Positions 21,760-30,545 of a DNA stretch of 31,132 bases are shown here, in pieces. Source of the stretch: RYN-417 sp043743105 (GTDB lineage: Bacteria > Patescibacteriota > Saccharimonadia > Saccharimonadales > JACDBH01); the NCBI GenBank assembly GCA_043743105.1, contig JAYTXD010000042.1, positions 1 to 31,132 of the forward strand. Direction: 5' to 3'. How positions within the stretch are numbered: the first letter of the stretch is position 1; each line of letters opens with the position of its first letter. A program made the position numbers and the translations under genes. The notes beneath the pieces are model-generated. The model did no database searches, was not told the DNA's origin, and worked only from the letters and a program-made list of their open reading frames with translations.

Positions 21760-24700
21760 TTGAAGTATTTCGCGAGCTCGTTTAAGGGGTGGCGCATAAG
21801 CCAACTATTGGTATTAGCATTGTTGTTAGCTATGGGCTTTGGTTTATTGCACCATTCGCTTGCGCATGCTACAGGCCCTGCTCTGATTAGCTTTCAGGGC
21901 AAGGTTGTTAACGCCGATGGCACCAATGTGACAAACGGTAGCTATAACTTTGATTTTGTTATGTACGATGATGCCACTCTTGGCACGCCAAGTGACGGAG
22001 TGCGCGATAAATGGCATGAGCTAACCAAGAGCGTCACAGTTACCAACGGAGTTTTTCAGACAAACCTTGGCTCTGCTACGGCGCTACCAGACTTTAATGC
22101 CAACCCGTCGCTTTACTTGGCTGTTCGCTTTAACGCCGATGCGGCAGGCTACATGAGTCCACGCGTTCAAATGGCTTCGGTTCCATACGCTTTAAATGCC
22201 GATAAAGTTGGTGGAATTTTGGCCAGTGGCCTTGTACAGCTTGGTGCGACCCAAACCGGAAACATCAACATTGGTAGTGGCACAATTACTTCTGGTTTAA
22301 TCAACGGTCAGACTATTAGCAGTAGTGCTAACTTTACCGGCACAGTTATCATTCAGGGCTCTAGCGCACTCACATTAGGTACGGCTAGTACCAGTAGTGG
22401 CGCCATTATTATGAAGTCTGCTGGCGGTACCAACACCGTAACATTTCAGGGCCCAGATACAAACCCAACAGTATCTTATACCATCAAACTACCAACAACT
22501 GCCCCAGCATTAAGCCAATGTTTACAAAATGACGGCACGACATTAGGCCAGCTCGCATTTGCAGCTTGCGGCGACAGTGTTTCTGTTAACGGCTCATCTG
22601 CAACTGATGCAAACTTTCTAGATACTACTGCAACTGCATCAGTTGCAGGTGTAGTATTTAGCTTGGCGACAGTACCTAACCCCGACACAATCTCGCTCGT
22701 TATTGGCACAGCAAGCGGTACGGTGGCGGGTATTATAACGGCTACTACTCAAACTATAGGCGGTATTAAGACCTTTACTGGAGATATTATTGAGCAAGCA
22801 ACCTTAAGTGTCGCGCCAACCAATGACTCGCTAAATGGCTTTGTAGTAGCTGACCAAATTGGCAATAAGGTGCTGAATGTCAATACAACCACAACAAAAA
22901 ACCTGTTAGCGAACGGTAGTTTCGAAGGTGCCACAAACGGCTGGTCGGTTGTAGGCGGTTCAACTCTTAGCTCCCGTGCTACGCAGGCACTTGTAGGTAC
23001 TAGGTCACTCAGTGTCGCTAGTGCAGTAACGAACCCTTCGGGCACAAGCTATACATACCCATTTAAGGCTAATACTACCTATAGTTTGAGTTTCTCAGCC
23101 TATGCAGCAACCACCATGACATCTATTTTTAGCTTCGGGCGTACTATAAATGGAGCTGCTACCGACTGCACAACCAACACGACGCTTACTTCGGCCTGGA
23201 CAGCATTTAGCTGCACATTCACTTCGGGCGCTACAGTTACACAGGCAGATAATATCTACATTCAAAAAACAGGCGCAACAACGCCAACATTCTTCCTTGA
23301 TGCGGTGCAAGTTGAGCAAGCTGCTGCCGCAACAAGTTATGACGACCCAGGCACAAGCTTGGTTAATCTTATAGATCATCCAAATTTCGAGTCAAGCAAC
23401 ACAAACGGCTGGGCTGTTAAGAGTGGTACGACTCCAGTCGGTAACTCAATATCGTCAAGTAGCGACTTTGCATATTACGGCACACAGTCACTCAAAATAG
23501 TAACAGGAACGAGCGCAGCTGCCGGAAACGGTGCAGAATATCGATACCAATTTCAGCCTTCCTCGCAGTACAGCTTGAGTTTTTGGGGTAGAAAAGACGC
23601 AGGTTCATCTACCGCTTTTGCAGTAGGTCGTCAAGACGTAGCGGGGACGGACGTTAATTGCACTACTATACCCGACATCACAACTACTGGTCTTACAACA
23701 ACGTGGACGCAATTTAGCTGTACATTTGTTACGGGTGCCACAATCACCGAACCAAGTAATTTATATATTAAGCAAACAGATACTGCTACTTCAGACAATG
23801 TCTATATAGATGGCATTACATTGGTGCAGGCTGCATCTGGTTTAAGCTTTGCGCCAAGTGCAGGAGCGCTACAAATTAATACAATCACTAATGAAATAAT
23901 CTTGAACGGATCCGGTAGTGGAGAGTTGCAACCCTGGCGCACTAGCAGCAGCCCTATTGGTGCTGCTAGCCCAACGGGTACGGCACAAAACCGTGAGCAG
24001 GCTGCATCGGCTACGGCTAATGGCTACATCTACTCGATTGGCGGTTACGACGGTACAACCGCACAAAGCACGGTGTATTACACTAAGCTTAATACCGACG
24101 GTTCGACGCAAGGTTGGTCAACAGCCGCCAATGCACTACCTGCAGTGCTCCGCTACCCGGCAGCAACGGTTGCTAACGGATATATGTATGTTGTTGGCGG
24201 TGCAAATACCGCTGGCACGGCGCAGACTTCAATCTACTACTCTAAGCTTAATAGTGACGGTTCGGTTGGGCTTTGGCAGACTAGCGCGGTTGTGCTGCCA
24301 CTTGCACGATTGGGGAGCTCAGTTGTTGTTCTAAACGGTATTATCTATATCATGGGTGGTTGCACCGACACAACCTGTACAACTAACGCGGTCAACACAA
24401 CATATTATGGCAAGTTAACGGCAGACGGTTCAATCAGGGGTATTACAACGCCGCAGACGCTTGATACTAACGTTAATAATATAACCCAAAACCGAGGTAT
24501 GGGTTCTGCTGTTGCCGCCAACGGCTACATCTATTATGTTGGAGGTAGTGGCTCAACGCCAGTCTCTGGAGCGAATTCCACCGTTTATTATGCATCAATA
24601 AATAGTGATGGAAGTTTGGCCGCATTTAGCGCCGGTGCGTCCTTGCCTGCAGTACGCGCGCAACACGTTTCGGTAGTAGTAAATGGGTATATCTACTCTA

Positions 24701-26826
24701 TTGGTGGCTGTAGCGCACTCACAACTGGTAGCTGTACATCTGGTGCAGCAGCAGGTACTGTTTTTTACAGTAACTTAAATGGGGACGGTACACTGACGGC
24801 TTGGTCCACTGGGGCAAATGCATTACCTGACTTTCGGGGTTCCCCAGCTATAACGTTTGTGAATAGTTATATATACGTTTTAGGTGGTTTTGACGGGACC
24901 AACCGAGCTTCAACAGTTTTCTATGCGTCTACGCCGCGAACACTCATTGCCGGGGGGCTTGACCTAGTGGGCCTCAATAGTCAGTCTCTTGCTGAATATG
25001 GTGGCGGTGGAAACTTAACGGCAGGCAACACAAGAGTGGTGGGTGCCCTAACAGTAGATGGATATGCCGACTTCAACAACGGCGTAAGCATAGACAGTGC
25101 CCTAAATATTAACGCAATCACTAGCACTATAGGCCAAACAGTTTTTAATATTAACAACTCCAGTGCCAATAGTATCTTTAGCGTGCAACACATGTCTGCC
25201 AACTTTGGTTCGCTTGCTAGTGCGGGCGCATTTATAAGCAATACTTCTACGTTTGACGAAGAGTTTTCTGGTAATAAGCAGGTTGCCGCACTGACTGTGG
25301 ACACGTTAAACGTTGGCGATACATCTACCTTTAACTTTGACACTTTTGCTGCAACGACGACTTATTCTACCCCACTCAGTGTATTAAACGGAGTTGTTAG
25401 AATTAGTTTGTCTGGAGCAATAGGAAACGGTTTTGTTCTGGGCGTTTCTAAAGTATCAGGTACTTTACACGCAACATACTTAAAAGCTAACTTACCCGTA
25501 GTCCAAATGAAGATTAAGCCGAGTCTTAATAATGCGGGTGAAGATATCAGGTGGGGGCTCGTCGCGTCAGCCTTAGCGGCTAGTGCAACGAATGACGCAA
25601 CCACTACAGATGGCATATTTTTCTCGAATGAAAATACCACCTCTTGGGTCGGCGTGGTTCGTAGCGGTGGTGCTAATGTAGGTACCGTAACATGTACGGG
25701 TACGATTAGTAACACGCAATTTTCTACTGGGCGTATTGTTGTAGAAAGTGCATCTCTTGTGCATTTTTATATGGACTATGACGCATCTAATGGTATTAAC
25801 TTCCAGGATTGTGGCACTGTAGCTGTGAATACAAACCCAACTGTAGCGCTCGCCTTAGCCATATTTGATGCACATAGCGTTGCATCGGCTTCTACGATCG
25901 ATGTTGACTATATGCGTACTTGGCAAGATGATGCGCCAGTAGATACTTCTTTAGTCCTAGATATAACTACGCCCGTTGAAACTTCGCTTGATACCACAGC
26001 CGGCGATACGCCCGTTGAACCGACGCCTGCTCCGCTTACTAATGACAACGGAGGCTCTACAGCTGGCCAAATGGGTATTATTGACTTCTTGACTGCAACC
26101 AGTGAAGATATGGTATTTAATAAAGATGTTTATGTACACGGTACATTGTATGCCGATAAAATTAGGGCCAACCAAATAGAAGGTCTTCAAGTATTTACGG
26201 ACAAAATTGCTAGCCTGCAAGATCAAATCGACAAAGACAATCAAAAGCCAACGACGGCTACGGTGCCAACAGCTAATGCAACTACTTCAACGAGTGGGCT
26301 ATCACTTGATAACGTTACCATTCAAACGGCATCCATTGTGCTCAATCTAAGCGTTGAAGGGGGGCTAAACGTTGGGGCAGATAGTAGCTTCCATGGTAAT
26401 ACTATGTTCTATAAGTTAGTAACCTTTGTCGAAAAATCAATATTTAAGAATGATGTAAGTTTTGAGGGGCATTTGTTAACTGCTGGTGATAAGCCCGACA
26501 TCATGGTACTCATCGCTGCAGGTAATACGCAGACTAGCGCTGATAATCCAGAATCTATCGGAGCAAGTGCAACGGTAGAAGGTAACGATAGCACGGGACA
26601 ATTAAAGTTAACACTTGGTAGTGGCACAACCGCAGGAGATTTTATAAAAGTTACGTTTAAAAAACCATATACTAAAGCGCCGCAAATCTTACTAACTCCT
26701 GCAAACGCTGCAGCTGCCAATGTAAAGTATTATGTTACCGCCTCAACGACGGGCTTTATAATGAGTACTACAGATATTCCAAGTGCAACCACGAGTATCG
26801 TTCTAAACTACTGGGTCATTCAGTAA
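21760..26826 (+). CDS. giant modular surface adhesin (CBM-like, Kelch, lectin-like domains)
   Basis: 1688 residues, TTG start with AAGGG 6 nt upstream. The signal peptide ends AHA at 35-37. Domains in order: a CPR-type N-terminal module (about 40-150: ISFQGKVVNADG, SPRVQMASVPYALNADK); Thr/Gly-rich stalk (150-380); two tandem carbohydrate-binding (CBM4/9-like) modules at about 382-531 and 536-692, each beginning N-x-x-F-E and NGW and holding a pair of Cys; six Kelch repeats at about 750-1050 with NGYIYSIGG-type cores, each followed by LNxDGS; a laminin-G/lectin-like domain at about 1190-1390; a Pro/Thr linker; a short coiled coil near 1465-1496 (YADKIRANQIEGL, ASLQDQIDKD); and a C-terminal beta domain (about 1625-1688) like tail-fibre tips. 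No anchor motif or C-terminal helix, so attachment must use partners. Probable role: binding glycans on another cell; substrate unknown. Confidence 0.85.
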   Translation: MKYFASSFKGWRISQLLVLALLLAMGFGLLHHSLAHATGPALISFQGKVVNADGTNVTNGSYNFDFVMYDDATLGTPSDGVRDKWHELTKSVTVTNGVFQTNLGSATALPDFNANPSLYLAVRFNADAAGYMSPRVQMASVPYALNADKVGGILASGLVQLGATQTGNINIGSGTITSGLINGQTISSSANFTGTVIIQGSSALTLGTASTSSGAIIMKSAGGTNTVTFQGPDTNPTVSYTIKLPTTAPALSQCLQNDGTTLGQLAFAACGDSVSVNGSSATDANFLDTTATASVAGVVFSLATVPNPDTISLVIGTASGTVAGIITATTQTIGGIKTFTGDIIEQATLSVAPTNDSLNGFVVADQIGNKVLNVNTTTTKNLLANGSFEGATNGWSVVGGSTLSSRATQALVGTRSLSVASAVTNPSGTSYTYPFKANTTYSLSFSAYAATTMTSIFSFGRTINGAATDCTTNTTLTSAWTAFSCTFTSGATVTQADNIYIQKTGATTPTFFLDAVQVEQAAAATSYDDPGTSLVNLIDHPNFESSNTNGWAVKSGTTPVGNSISSSSDFAYYGTQSLKIVTGTSAAAGNGAEYRYQFQPSSQYSLSFWGRKDAGSSTAFAVGRQDVAGTDVNCTTIPDITTTGLTTTWTQFSCTFVTGATITEPSNLYIKQTDTATSDNVYIDGITLVQAASGLSFAPSAGALQINTITNEIILNGSGSGELQPWRTSSSPIGAASPTGTAQNREQAASATANGYIYSIGGYDGTTAQSTVYYTKLNTDGSTQGWSTAANALPAVLRYPAATVANGYMYVVGGANTAGTAQTSIYYSKLNSDGSVGLWQTSAVVLPLARLGSSVVVLNGIIYIMGGCTDTTCTTNAVNTTYYGKLTADGSIRGITTPQTLDTNVNNITQNRGMGSAVAANGYIYYVGGSGSTPVSGANSTVYYASINSDGSLAAFSAGASLPAVRAQHVSVVVNGYIYSIGGCSALTTGSCTSGAAAGTVFYSNLNGDGTLTAWSTGANALPDFRGSPAITFVNSYIYVLGGFDGTNRASTVFYASTPRTLIAGGLDLVGLNSQSLAEYGGGGNLTAGNTRVVGALTVDGYADFNNGVSIDSALNINAITSTIGQTVFNINNSSANSIFSVQHMSANFGSLASAGAFISNTSTFDEEFSGNKQVAALTVDTLNVGDTSTFNFDTFAATTTYSTPLSVLNGVVRISLSGAIGNGFVLGVSKVSGTLHATYLKANLPVVQMKIKPSLNNAGEDIRWGLVASALAASATNDATTTDGIFFSNENTTSWVGVVRSGGANVGTVTCTGTISNTQFSTGRIVVESASLVHFYMDYDASNGINFQDCGTVAVNTNPTVALALAIFDAHSVASASTIDVDYMRTWQDDAPVDTSLVLDITTPVETSLDTTAGDTPVEPTPAPLTNDNGGSTAGQMGIIDFLTATSEDMVFNKDVYVHGTLYADKIRANQIEGLQVFTDKIASLQDQIDKDNQKPTTATVPTANATTSTSGLSLDNVTIQTASIVLNLSVEGGLNVGADSSFHGNTMFYKLVTFVEKSIFKNDVSFEGHLLTAGDKPDIMVLIAAGNTQTSADNPESIGASATVEGNDSTGQLKLTLGSGTTAGDFIKVTFKKPYTKAPQILLTPANAAAANVKYYVTASTTGFIMSTTDIPSATTSIVLNYWVIQ

Positions 26827-26846
26827 TGGTAATCCAAGCGCGAAGC

Positions 26847-26876
26847 TTGTGCACGGGTAGGTGGGGTTGTTACAAT
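26847..26876 (+). promoter_or_regulatory. promoter of the 26914 gene
   Basis: TTGTGC at 26847-26852, 18-bp spacer, TACAAT at 26871-26876, about 31 nt before the first base of the predicted SD-led start region. Confidence 0.45.
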
Positions 26877-26913
26877 AAGCGTAAGATATGAAGCAGAGGG
26901 TACTACAAGGCAT

Positions 26914-27375
26914 ATGATAGACAAAATTGATGATAACGGATCTGCAGTCTATGAGCAAGCAGAAATAAAAGTGACGGCAAAAGGTTTATCTAAGAAGCGT
27001 TCGTGGCTCGGCAAATATTGGCGTTTGAGCATCGTAGTTATAGTTATAGGCAGCTTAGTGTGGCTAGGAAAAGGCTACCTAGATGCTAAAAAAGAGCTTA
27101 AAAAGCTATCAAATCCTAAAGAATCTGCACAAAACGAAACCCAAACATTGATTACGCAAATAGGTCGAACAGTAGAATTGCCTGCAGGGGAAGCTCCTAC
27201 ACTTGCAACCGTAAATGATGCAACCCGTCTCAAGAACCAAGAATTTTTTAAGGATGCCCAAAATGGCGATAAAGTTTTGATTTATAGCAAAGCAGGCAAA
27301 GCAATTTTATACCGTCCATCTAGTAAAAAAACCATTCAAGCGGCACCTATTAGTCCGACCAACATTGCGCAGTAG
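26914..27375 (+). CDS. small single-pass membrane protein, hypothetical
   Basis: 153 residues. A cytoplasmic N-terminus of about 36 residues, one helix (about 37-55, LSIVVIVIGSLVWLG), a Lys-rich helical segment, then a small outer domain with NGDKVLIYSKAGKAILYRPSSKK (about 116-138). That motif recurs in many CPR membrane proteins of unknown role. AAGG about 7 nt before the ATG may serve as SD. It sits between the adhesin and the PKD-domain protein, so it may help assemble or anchor them; this is inference from position. Confidence 0.7.
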   Translation: MIDKIDDNGSAVYEQAEIKVTAKGLSKKRSWLGKYWRLSIVVIVIGSLVWLGKGYLDAKKELKKLSNPKESAQNETQTLITQIGRTVELPAGEAPTLATVNDATRLKNQEFFKDAQNGDKVLIYSKAGKAILYRPSSKKTIQAAPISPTNIAQ

Positions 27376-27464
27376 GTTCGATTTAAAAAAAACGGCAAAT
27401 GCACTAATGCTTATGCTTATTGTCAAATATGGTATTATTACTCTAGTAATCATAAAAACAAAAA

Positions 27465-28556
27465 ATGAAATCTGTACAAAAACTTAAAGTCCGCACGACC
27501 AAAACTCGTAAAAGCCCTCGTCATAGGGCTAAATTGGTTGTTAAGAAAAATCGGCTGTTCCATCACCGTATCGTCCTCCATCCATTAACTGTATTTTTGC
27601 TACTATGTACAGGGGTGCTCATCATGAGCTGGACATATCGTGCTGCTGCCGACACGTATATAGTCACAGGTAAAGTTGCGGCACCAGCACTTGTAGATGC
27701 TGCCACCATTAGCGCCCCCACAAATGGCGCAAATTTTAGCGCAAGCCAAACAGTGGTAGAAGGAACATGCCCAGTTAGCTCCTATGTGGTTCTACACCGC
27801 AATGCTGCAATAAGCGGTATGGCTTTGTGTGCCGCCAACGGAACATACCAAATTCAAACAAGTCTGTATCCAAACTCTAACATTCTAAAGGTGCAAGACT
27901 TTAATTTAACTGATGACCCAGGGCCATCAACCCCCGAAGTAACTGTAACGTACAGCCCACTAATTCCCCCACACTCTAGTACGCCAGCCGCAGGATCTGG
28001 TACTACGGGTACCAATTTAAACCCTTCGAGCAGTTCGAGCCAAACTCCCGCAGCTATTGACCTTCCCTTACTTACGAGTAATTTTAGTTACCAGACGTTT
28101 GCATCGAACAAACCATTCACCTGGAGTGTAGAAATTAGTGGGGGCATTGCGCCATATGAACTAGTATCTAATTGGGGTGACGGCACAACGTCTACTCAGC
28201 AAGTAGCAATTGCGCAGGTGGTGGTCGTGAGCCATGTTTACAAAAAACCAGGTCACTATAAAGTTATATTCAAGATTATTGATGCTCGCGGGTCTGTGAG
28301 TATCTTGCAGCTAGTTGCAGTTATTCGGATACCTGGATCGATTGCAATAAACAACACACGCCCATCAAATAGTGGAAATCGCAATCCTTTACTGAGCGCT
28401 GGCACGCTACTACTTACTAAGCACTGGCTTGCAGTAGCTTGGGGCTCCTACGCAACAGTCTCGCTTATGGCAATAAGTTTTTGGTTAGGTGAACGCCAAA
28501 AGGTAATGGCTCTCATTAACCTTAAGCATGCTTCTCGCCGTCACCATAAGGCTTAG
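27465..28556 (+). CDS. membrane-anchored PKD-domain protein
   Basis: 363 residues. A strongly basic N-terminus of about 40 residues (many Lys, Arg and His), a membrane helix at about 42-60, an outer region with an Ig-like segment (ISAPTNGANFSASQTVVEGTC, two Cys near 103 and 124), a Ser/Pro/Thr linker (about 165-200), then a PKD domain at about 205-300 with NWGDGTTS and VSHVYKKPGHYKVIFKI. A second hydrophobic segment (about 322-342) precedes a basic tail, so both ends may be cytoplasmic. PKD domains mediate protein or glycan contacts on surfaces. A TTGTCA at 27420-27425 may be its -35, with TAGTAA at 27444-27449. Ends just before a terminator. Confidence 0.78.
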   Translation: MKSVQKLKVRTTKTRKSPRHRAKLVVKKNRLFHHRIVLHPLTVFLLLCTGVLIMSWTYRAAADTYIVTGKVAAPALVDAATISAPTNGANFSASQTVVEGTCPVSSYVVLHRNAAISGMALCAANGTYQIQTSLYPNSNILKVQDFNLTDDPGPSTPEVTVTYSPLIPPHSSTPAAGSGTTGTNLNPSSSSSQTPAAIDLPLLTSNFSYQTFASNKPFTWSVEISGGIAPYELVSNWGDGTTSTQQVAIAQVVVVSHVYKKPGHYKVIFKIIDARGSVSILQLVAVIRIPGSIAINNTRPSNSGNRNPLLSAGTLLLTKHWLAVAWGSYATVSLMAISFWLGERQKVMALINLKHASRRHHKA

Positions 28557-28568
28557 ACTAAGCTTTTT
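28548..28568 (+). terminator. intrinsic terminator after the surface-protein block
   Basis: AAGGCTTA (28548-28555), GAC loop, TAAGCTTT (28559-28566), an 8-bp stem with one wobble, running into a T-tract to 28568. The TAG stop of the PKD gene (28554-28556) lies in the stem. It points only in the plus direction. Confidence 0.6.
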
Positions 28569-28577
28569 AAAACCTGA

Positions 28578-29927
28578 CTATTTGTCGTTTGCAAGCAGAT
28601 CAATAGTGAGTGCTGCGGTCCAGGCGAAGTTTTCGGCACCAAGACCCTTGCCGTCTATTGGTGAGAAATATTCATAACAACCTGCAGAGCCAACCATAGT
28701 AATTGTGCGTTGGCGCAAATCTTCGGCTTCTTCTTCGTATCCATATCGTTTGAGTCCATCGATAATCAGCCAGTTCGTGTTGACCCACGTCGGTCCTTGC
28801 CAGTATCGTTCGGCACTGAAATAAGCGGAACTAAGTGGGACGCTAGGCACTGGATGGTGCAGCCAATACTGTTTATGATCCTTGAGGAGACTAACGAGCT
28901 CTGCTGCACGCTCTTTAGTGACAGTACCCGCATATAGCGGCATCAAGGCTCCAATGCAGGGCTGCATAATGAGCTTGTGGGTAATAAAATCGCGCGAGTA
29001 ATATTGGGACGAACCAGGGTCATAGAGCTGTTCTATGGCTTCTTCGGTATGTTTCATGCTTTCCAGAAGTTCTGCCGGCAGTTTTCTCTTGAGCGTGCTG
29101 GCAATACTGCGCAGCTGGGCATTATTCCGGATAAGAATACTGTTGAACATGATGTCTTCGGTCGCAAACAGCGTACGATGAAGTATTTTATCAATATAGT
29201 AATGTTTACGTCGCAATCTTCGAACCACATCCCAGAGTAAAAGAGCTTCCATATTAGAAATTCGTTGACCTGGGTTTACTCTTCGTGTATCGCGGCGGAT
29301 AAAGTTGATGAAGGCGTCAAGATGCATCTTTTCAATTGCTGCAATCCACCATGGACGGCTGTGTTCGTAGAGTTGCTGTACCCACGGCGGGGTGTTATCC
29401 ATACCAACTTCGTTTGGATGAATCTGCAGGGTTAAGCCCTCTTTATGCGGATCGCGTTCGGCATACATCCACGTATGATAGGCCACGAGCGGCTCATACA
29501 TATAGTGATAAAACTCTCGCCTGTCATTGGCGTTCATTTTGGCACCGACTTTTACGACAGCATCCGCCAGCACTGGTGGTTGGGTAATCCCGCTTGTGCT
29601 GAGTTTGTCAGGTGCATACGGGCTGAGCCAGCTACGCCAAGCTTCACGCTCCAGGCGGTACTCGCGGCCTTTTGAGAAAATCATGTGGGGGATCATACCA
29701 TTGGCCCACTGACCATGTACGAGGTTAGCTATTTCTTTGGCTGCGCGCTCTGGGTTTTCATGACGAAGTCCAATAGCTACAAAACAGCTATCCCACAGCC
29801 ACTGGTGCGGATAAAGCTTTGCCGGAGAAGTATGTCCACCACGGTCATTTTCTTTTAAAACTTTTAAACAATACGAACGCAGGTCTTCAGGGGTAAGCAC
29901 AGGTCCTTCGGCGGTGTAGTCTTCCAT
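28578..29927 (-). CDS. GH63/MGH1-like glycoside hydrolase (glucosylglycerate hydrolase/trehalase-like)
   Basis: 449 residues, soluble, no signal peptide, so it acts in the cytoplasm. An (alpha/alpha)6-barrel enzyme by its motifs: YPHQWLWDSCFVAIGL at about 39-54, GQWANGMIPHMIF at about 72-84, VGMDNTPPW at about 174-182 where D177 corresponds to the general acid of this family, GPTWVNTNWLIIDGL, and GAENFAWTAAL near the C-terminus with E432 as candidate base. The closest well-studied relatives hydrolyse mannosyl- or glucosylglycerate or similar small glucosides. Substrate here unknown. It is convergent with the surface block and has TATACT 8 nt before the ATG without an SD. All motifs intact. 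Confidence 0.85.
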   Translation of the reverse strand: MEDYTAEGPVLTPEDLRSYCLKVLKENDRGGHTSPAKLYPHQWLWDSCFVAIGLRHENPERAAKEIANLVHGQWANGMIPHMIFSKGREYRLEREAWRSWLSPYAPDKLSTSGITQPPVLADAVVKVGAKMNANDRREFYHYMYEPLVAYHTWMYAERDPHKEGLTLQIHPNEVGMDNTPPWVQQLYEHSRPWWIAAIEKMHLDAFINFIRRDTRRVNPGQRISNMEALLLWDVVRRLRRKHYYIDKILHRTLFATEDIMFNSILIRNNAQLRSIASTLKRKLPAELLESMKHTEEAIEQLYDPGSSQYYSRDFITHKLIMQPCIGALMPLYAGTVTKERAAELVSLLKDHKQYWLHHPVPSVPLSSAYFSAERYWQGPTWVNTNWLIIDGLKRYGYEEEAEDLRQRTITMVGSAGCYEYFSPIDGKGLGAENFAWTAALTIDLLANDK

Positions 29928-29935
29928 TACGCTTA

Positions 29936-29941
29936 AGTATA
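29936..29941 (-). promoter_or_regulatory. -10 box of the glycosidase gene
   Basis: Minus-strand TATACT, 8 nt, then ATG at 29927. It lies in the 24-bp gap behind yajQ, so the gene has its own start in addition to possible readthrough from yajQ. Confidence 0.45.
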
Positions 29942-29951
29942 GCTTAAAAAT

Positions 29952-30446
29952 CTAACGAAAGTTGGTGAACTGCAATGCAAAGTCAAAATCTTGCTCACGC
30001 AACAACGCCATTACTCCTTGTAAGTCGTCCTTGCTGCCCGCTGTTACCCGCACTTCATCGCCTTGTATCTGCGGCTTCACTTTAGGATATTTTTCGCGGA
30101 TTATTGCGGCAATTTTCTTAGCTTTTTCTTGGTCAAGGCCTTTTTTAAATATTACTTCTTTTGTAGTTTTAAGATTAGCGACCACGGGCTCTTTACTCAA
30201 ATCTAGAATCTTCTGACTCTGACCCCTGGCTGCAAGTTTTTTGCGAACAATGTCTAATATGGCGTCAATTTGCCAGTCTCCGTTGCCAGTTATCTTAAGG
30301 CCGGCTTTATTATCCAACCATTCAACAGCTGCTGGTGTATTCTTAAAATCGTATCGGCTGTCTAGCTCACGCTGCGTCTGGTCAAAAACATTATTAAGTT
30401 CAGCTTTGTCGTAGTCACTTACAATATCGAATGAAAAATTTGCCAT
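29952..30446 (-). CDS. yajQ: YajQ/DUF520 family nucleotide-binding protein
   Basis: 164 residues from the ATG at 30446, matching the usual 160-165. The start MANFSFDIVSDYDKAEL is the family hallmark, and a longer start at 30467 is rejected because TATTAT lies exactly 6 nt before 30446. Other family blocks: NVFDQTQRELDSRYDFKNT, KITGNGDWQIDAILDIVRKKL, and a C-terminal KDDLQGVMALLREQDFDFALQFTNFR. YajQ proteins have two RNP-like domains and bind nucleic acid or nucleotides; in Xanthomonas a homologue binds cyclic di-GMP. No c-di-GMP link can be seen here. Same strand as the glycosidase 24 bp downstream. Confidence 0.95.
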   Translation of the reverse strand: MANFSFDIVSDYDKAELNNVFDQTQRELDSRYDFKNTPAAVEWLDNKAGLKITGNGDWQIDAILDIVRKKLAARGQSQKILDLSKEPVVANLKTTKEVIFKKGLDQEKAKKIAAIIREKYPKVKPQIQGDEVRVTAGSKDDLQGVMALLREQDFDFALQFTNFR

Positions 30447-30452
30447 ATCTGT

Positions 30453-30458
30453 ATAATA
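30453..30458 (-). promoter_or_regulatory. -10 box of yajQ, leaderless arrangement
   Basis: Minus-strand TATTAT, 6 nt, then ATG at 30446. The same AT-rich stretch holds plus-strand TATAAT (30452-30457) and TATACT (30467-30472), so it is a likely divergent promoter. Confidence 0.55.
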
Positions 30459-30476
30459 TGATAACATATACTAGTT

Positions 30477-30545
30477 ATGATTATAAATATAAATACGTTC
30501 TTTTTTACCGACACTCCCGTGGCGGTTTGTTCTGTGCGCTCATAA
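30477..30545 (+). CDS. possible 22-residue leader peptide with three Phe codons
   Basis: ATG at 30477, 22 codons, TAA at 30543-30545. Residues 8-10 are Phe-Phe-Phe (TTC TTT TTT). Antiterminator arm A (30519-30528) lies 12 nt after the third Phe codon and within the ORF. No SD; plus-strand -10 candidates lie at 30452-30457 and 30467-30472. It could be a chance ORF. If real, it is arranged like pheM/pheL-type attenuator leaders, but the next gene is not a recognised phenylalanine gene. Confidence 0.3.
   Translation: MIININTFFFTDTPVAVCSVRS

Noticed and set aside
26831..26850. CAAGC-GCGAA-GCTTG hairpin after the adhesin gene as a terminator
   Set aside because: Five pairs and no T-tract; it also overlaps the -35 of the next gene's promoter.
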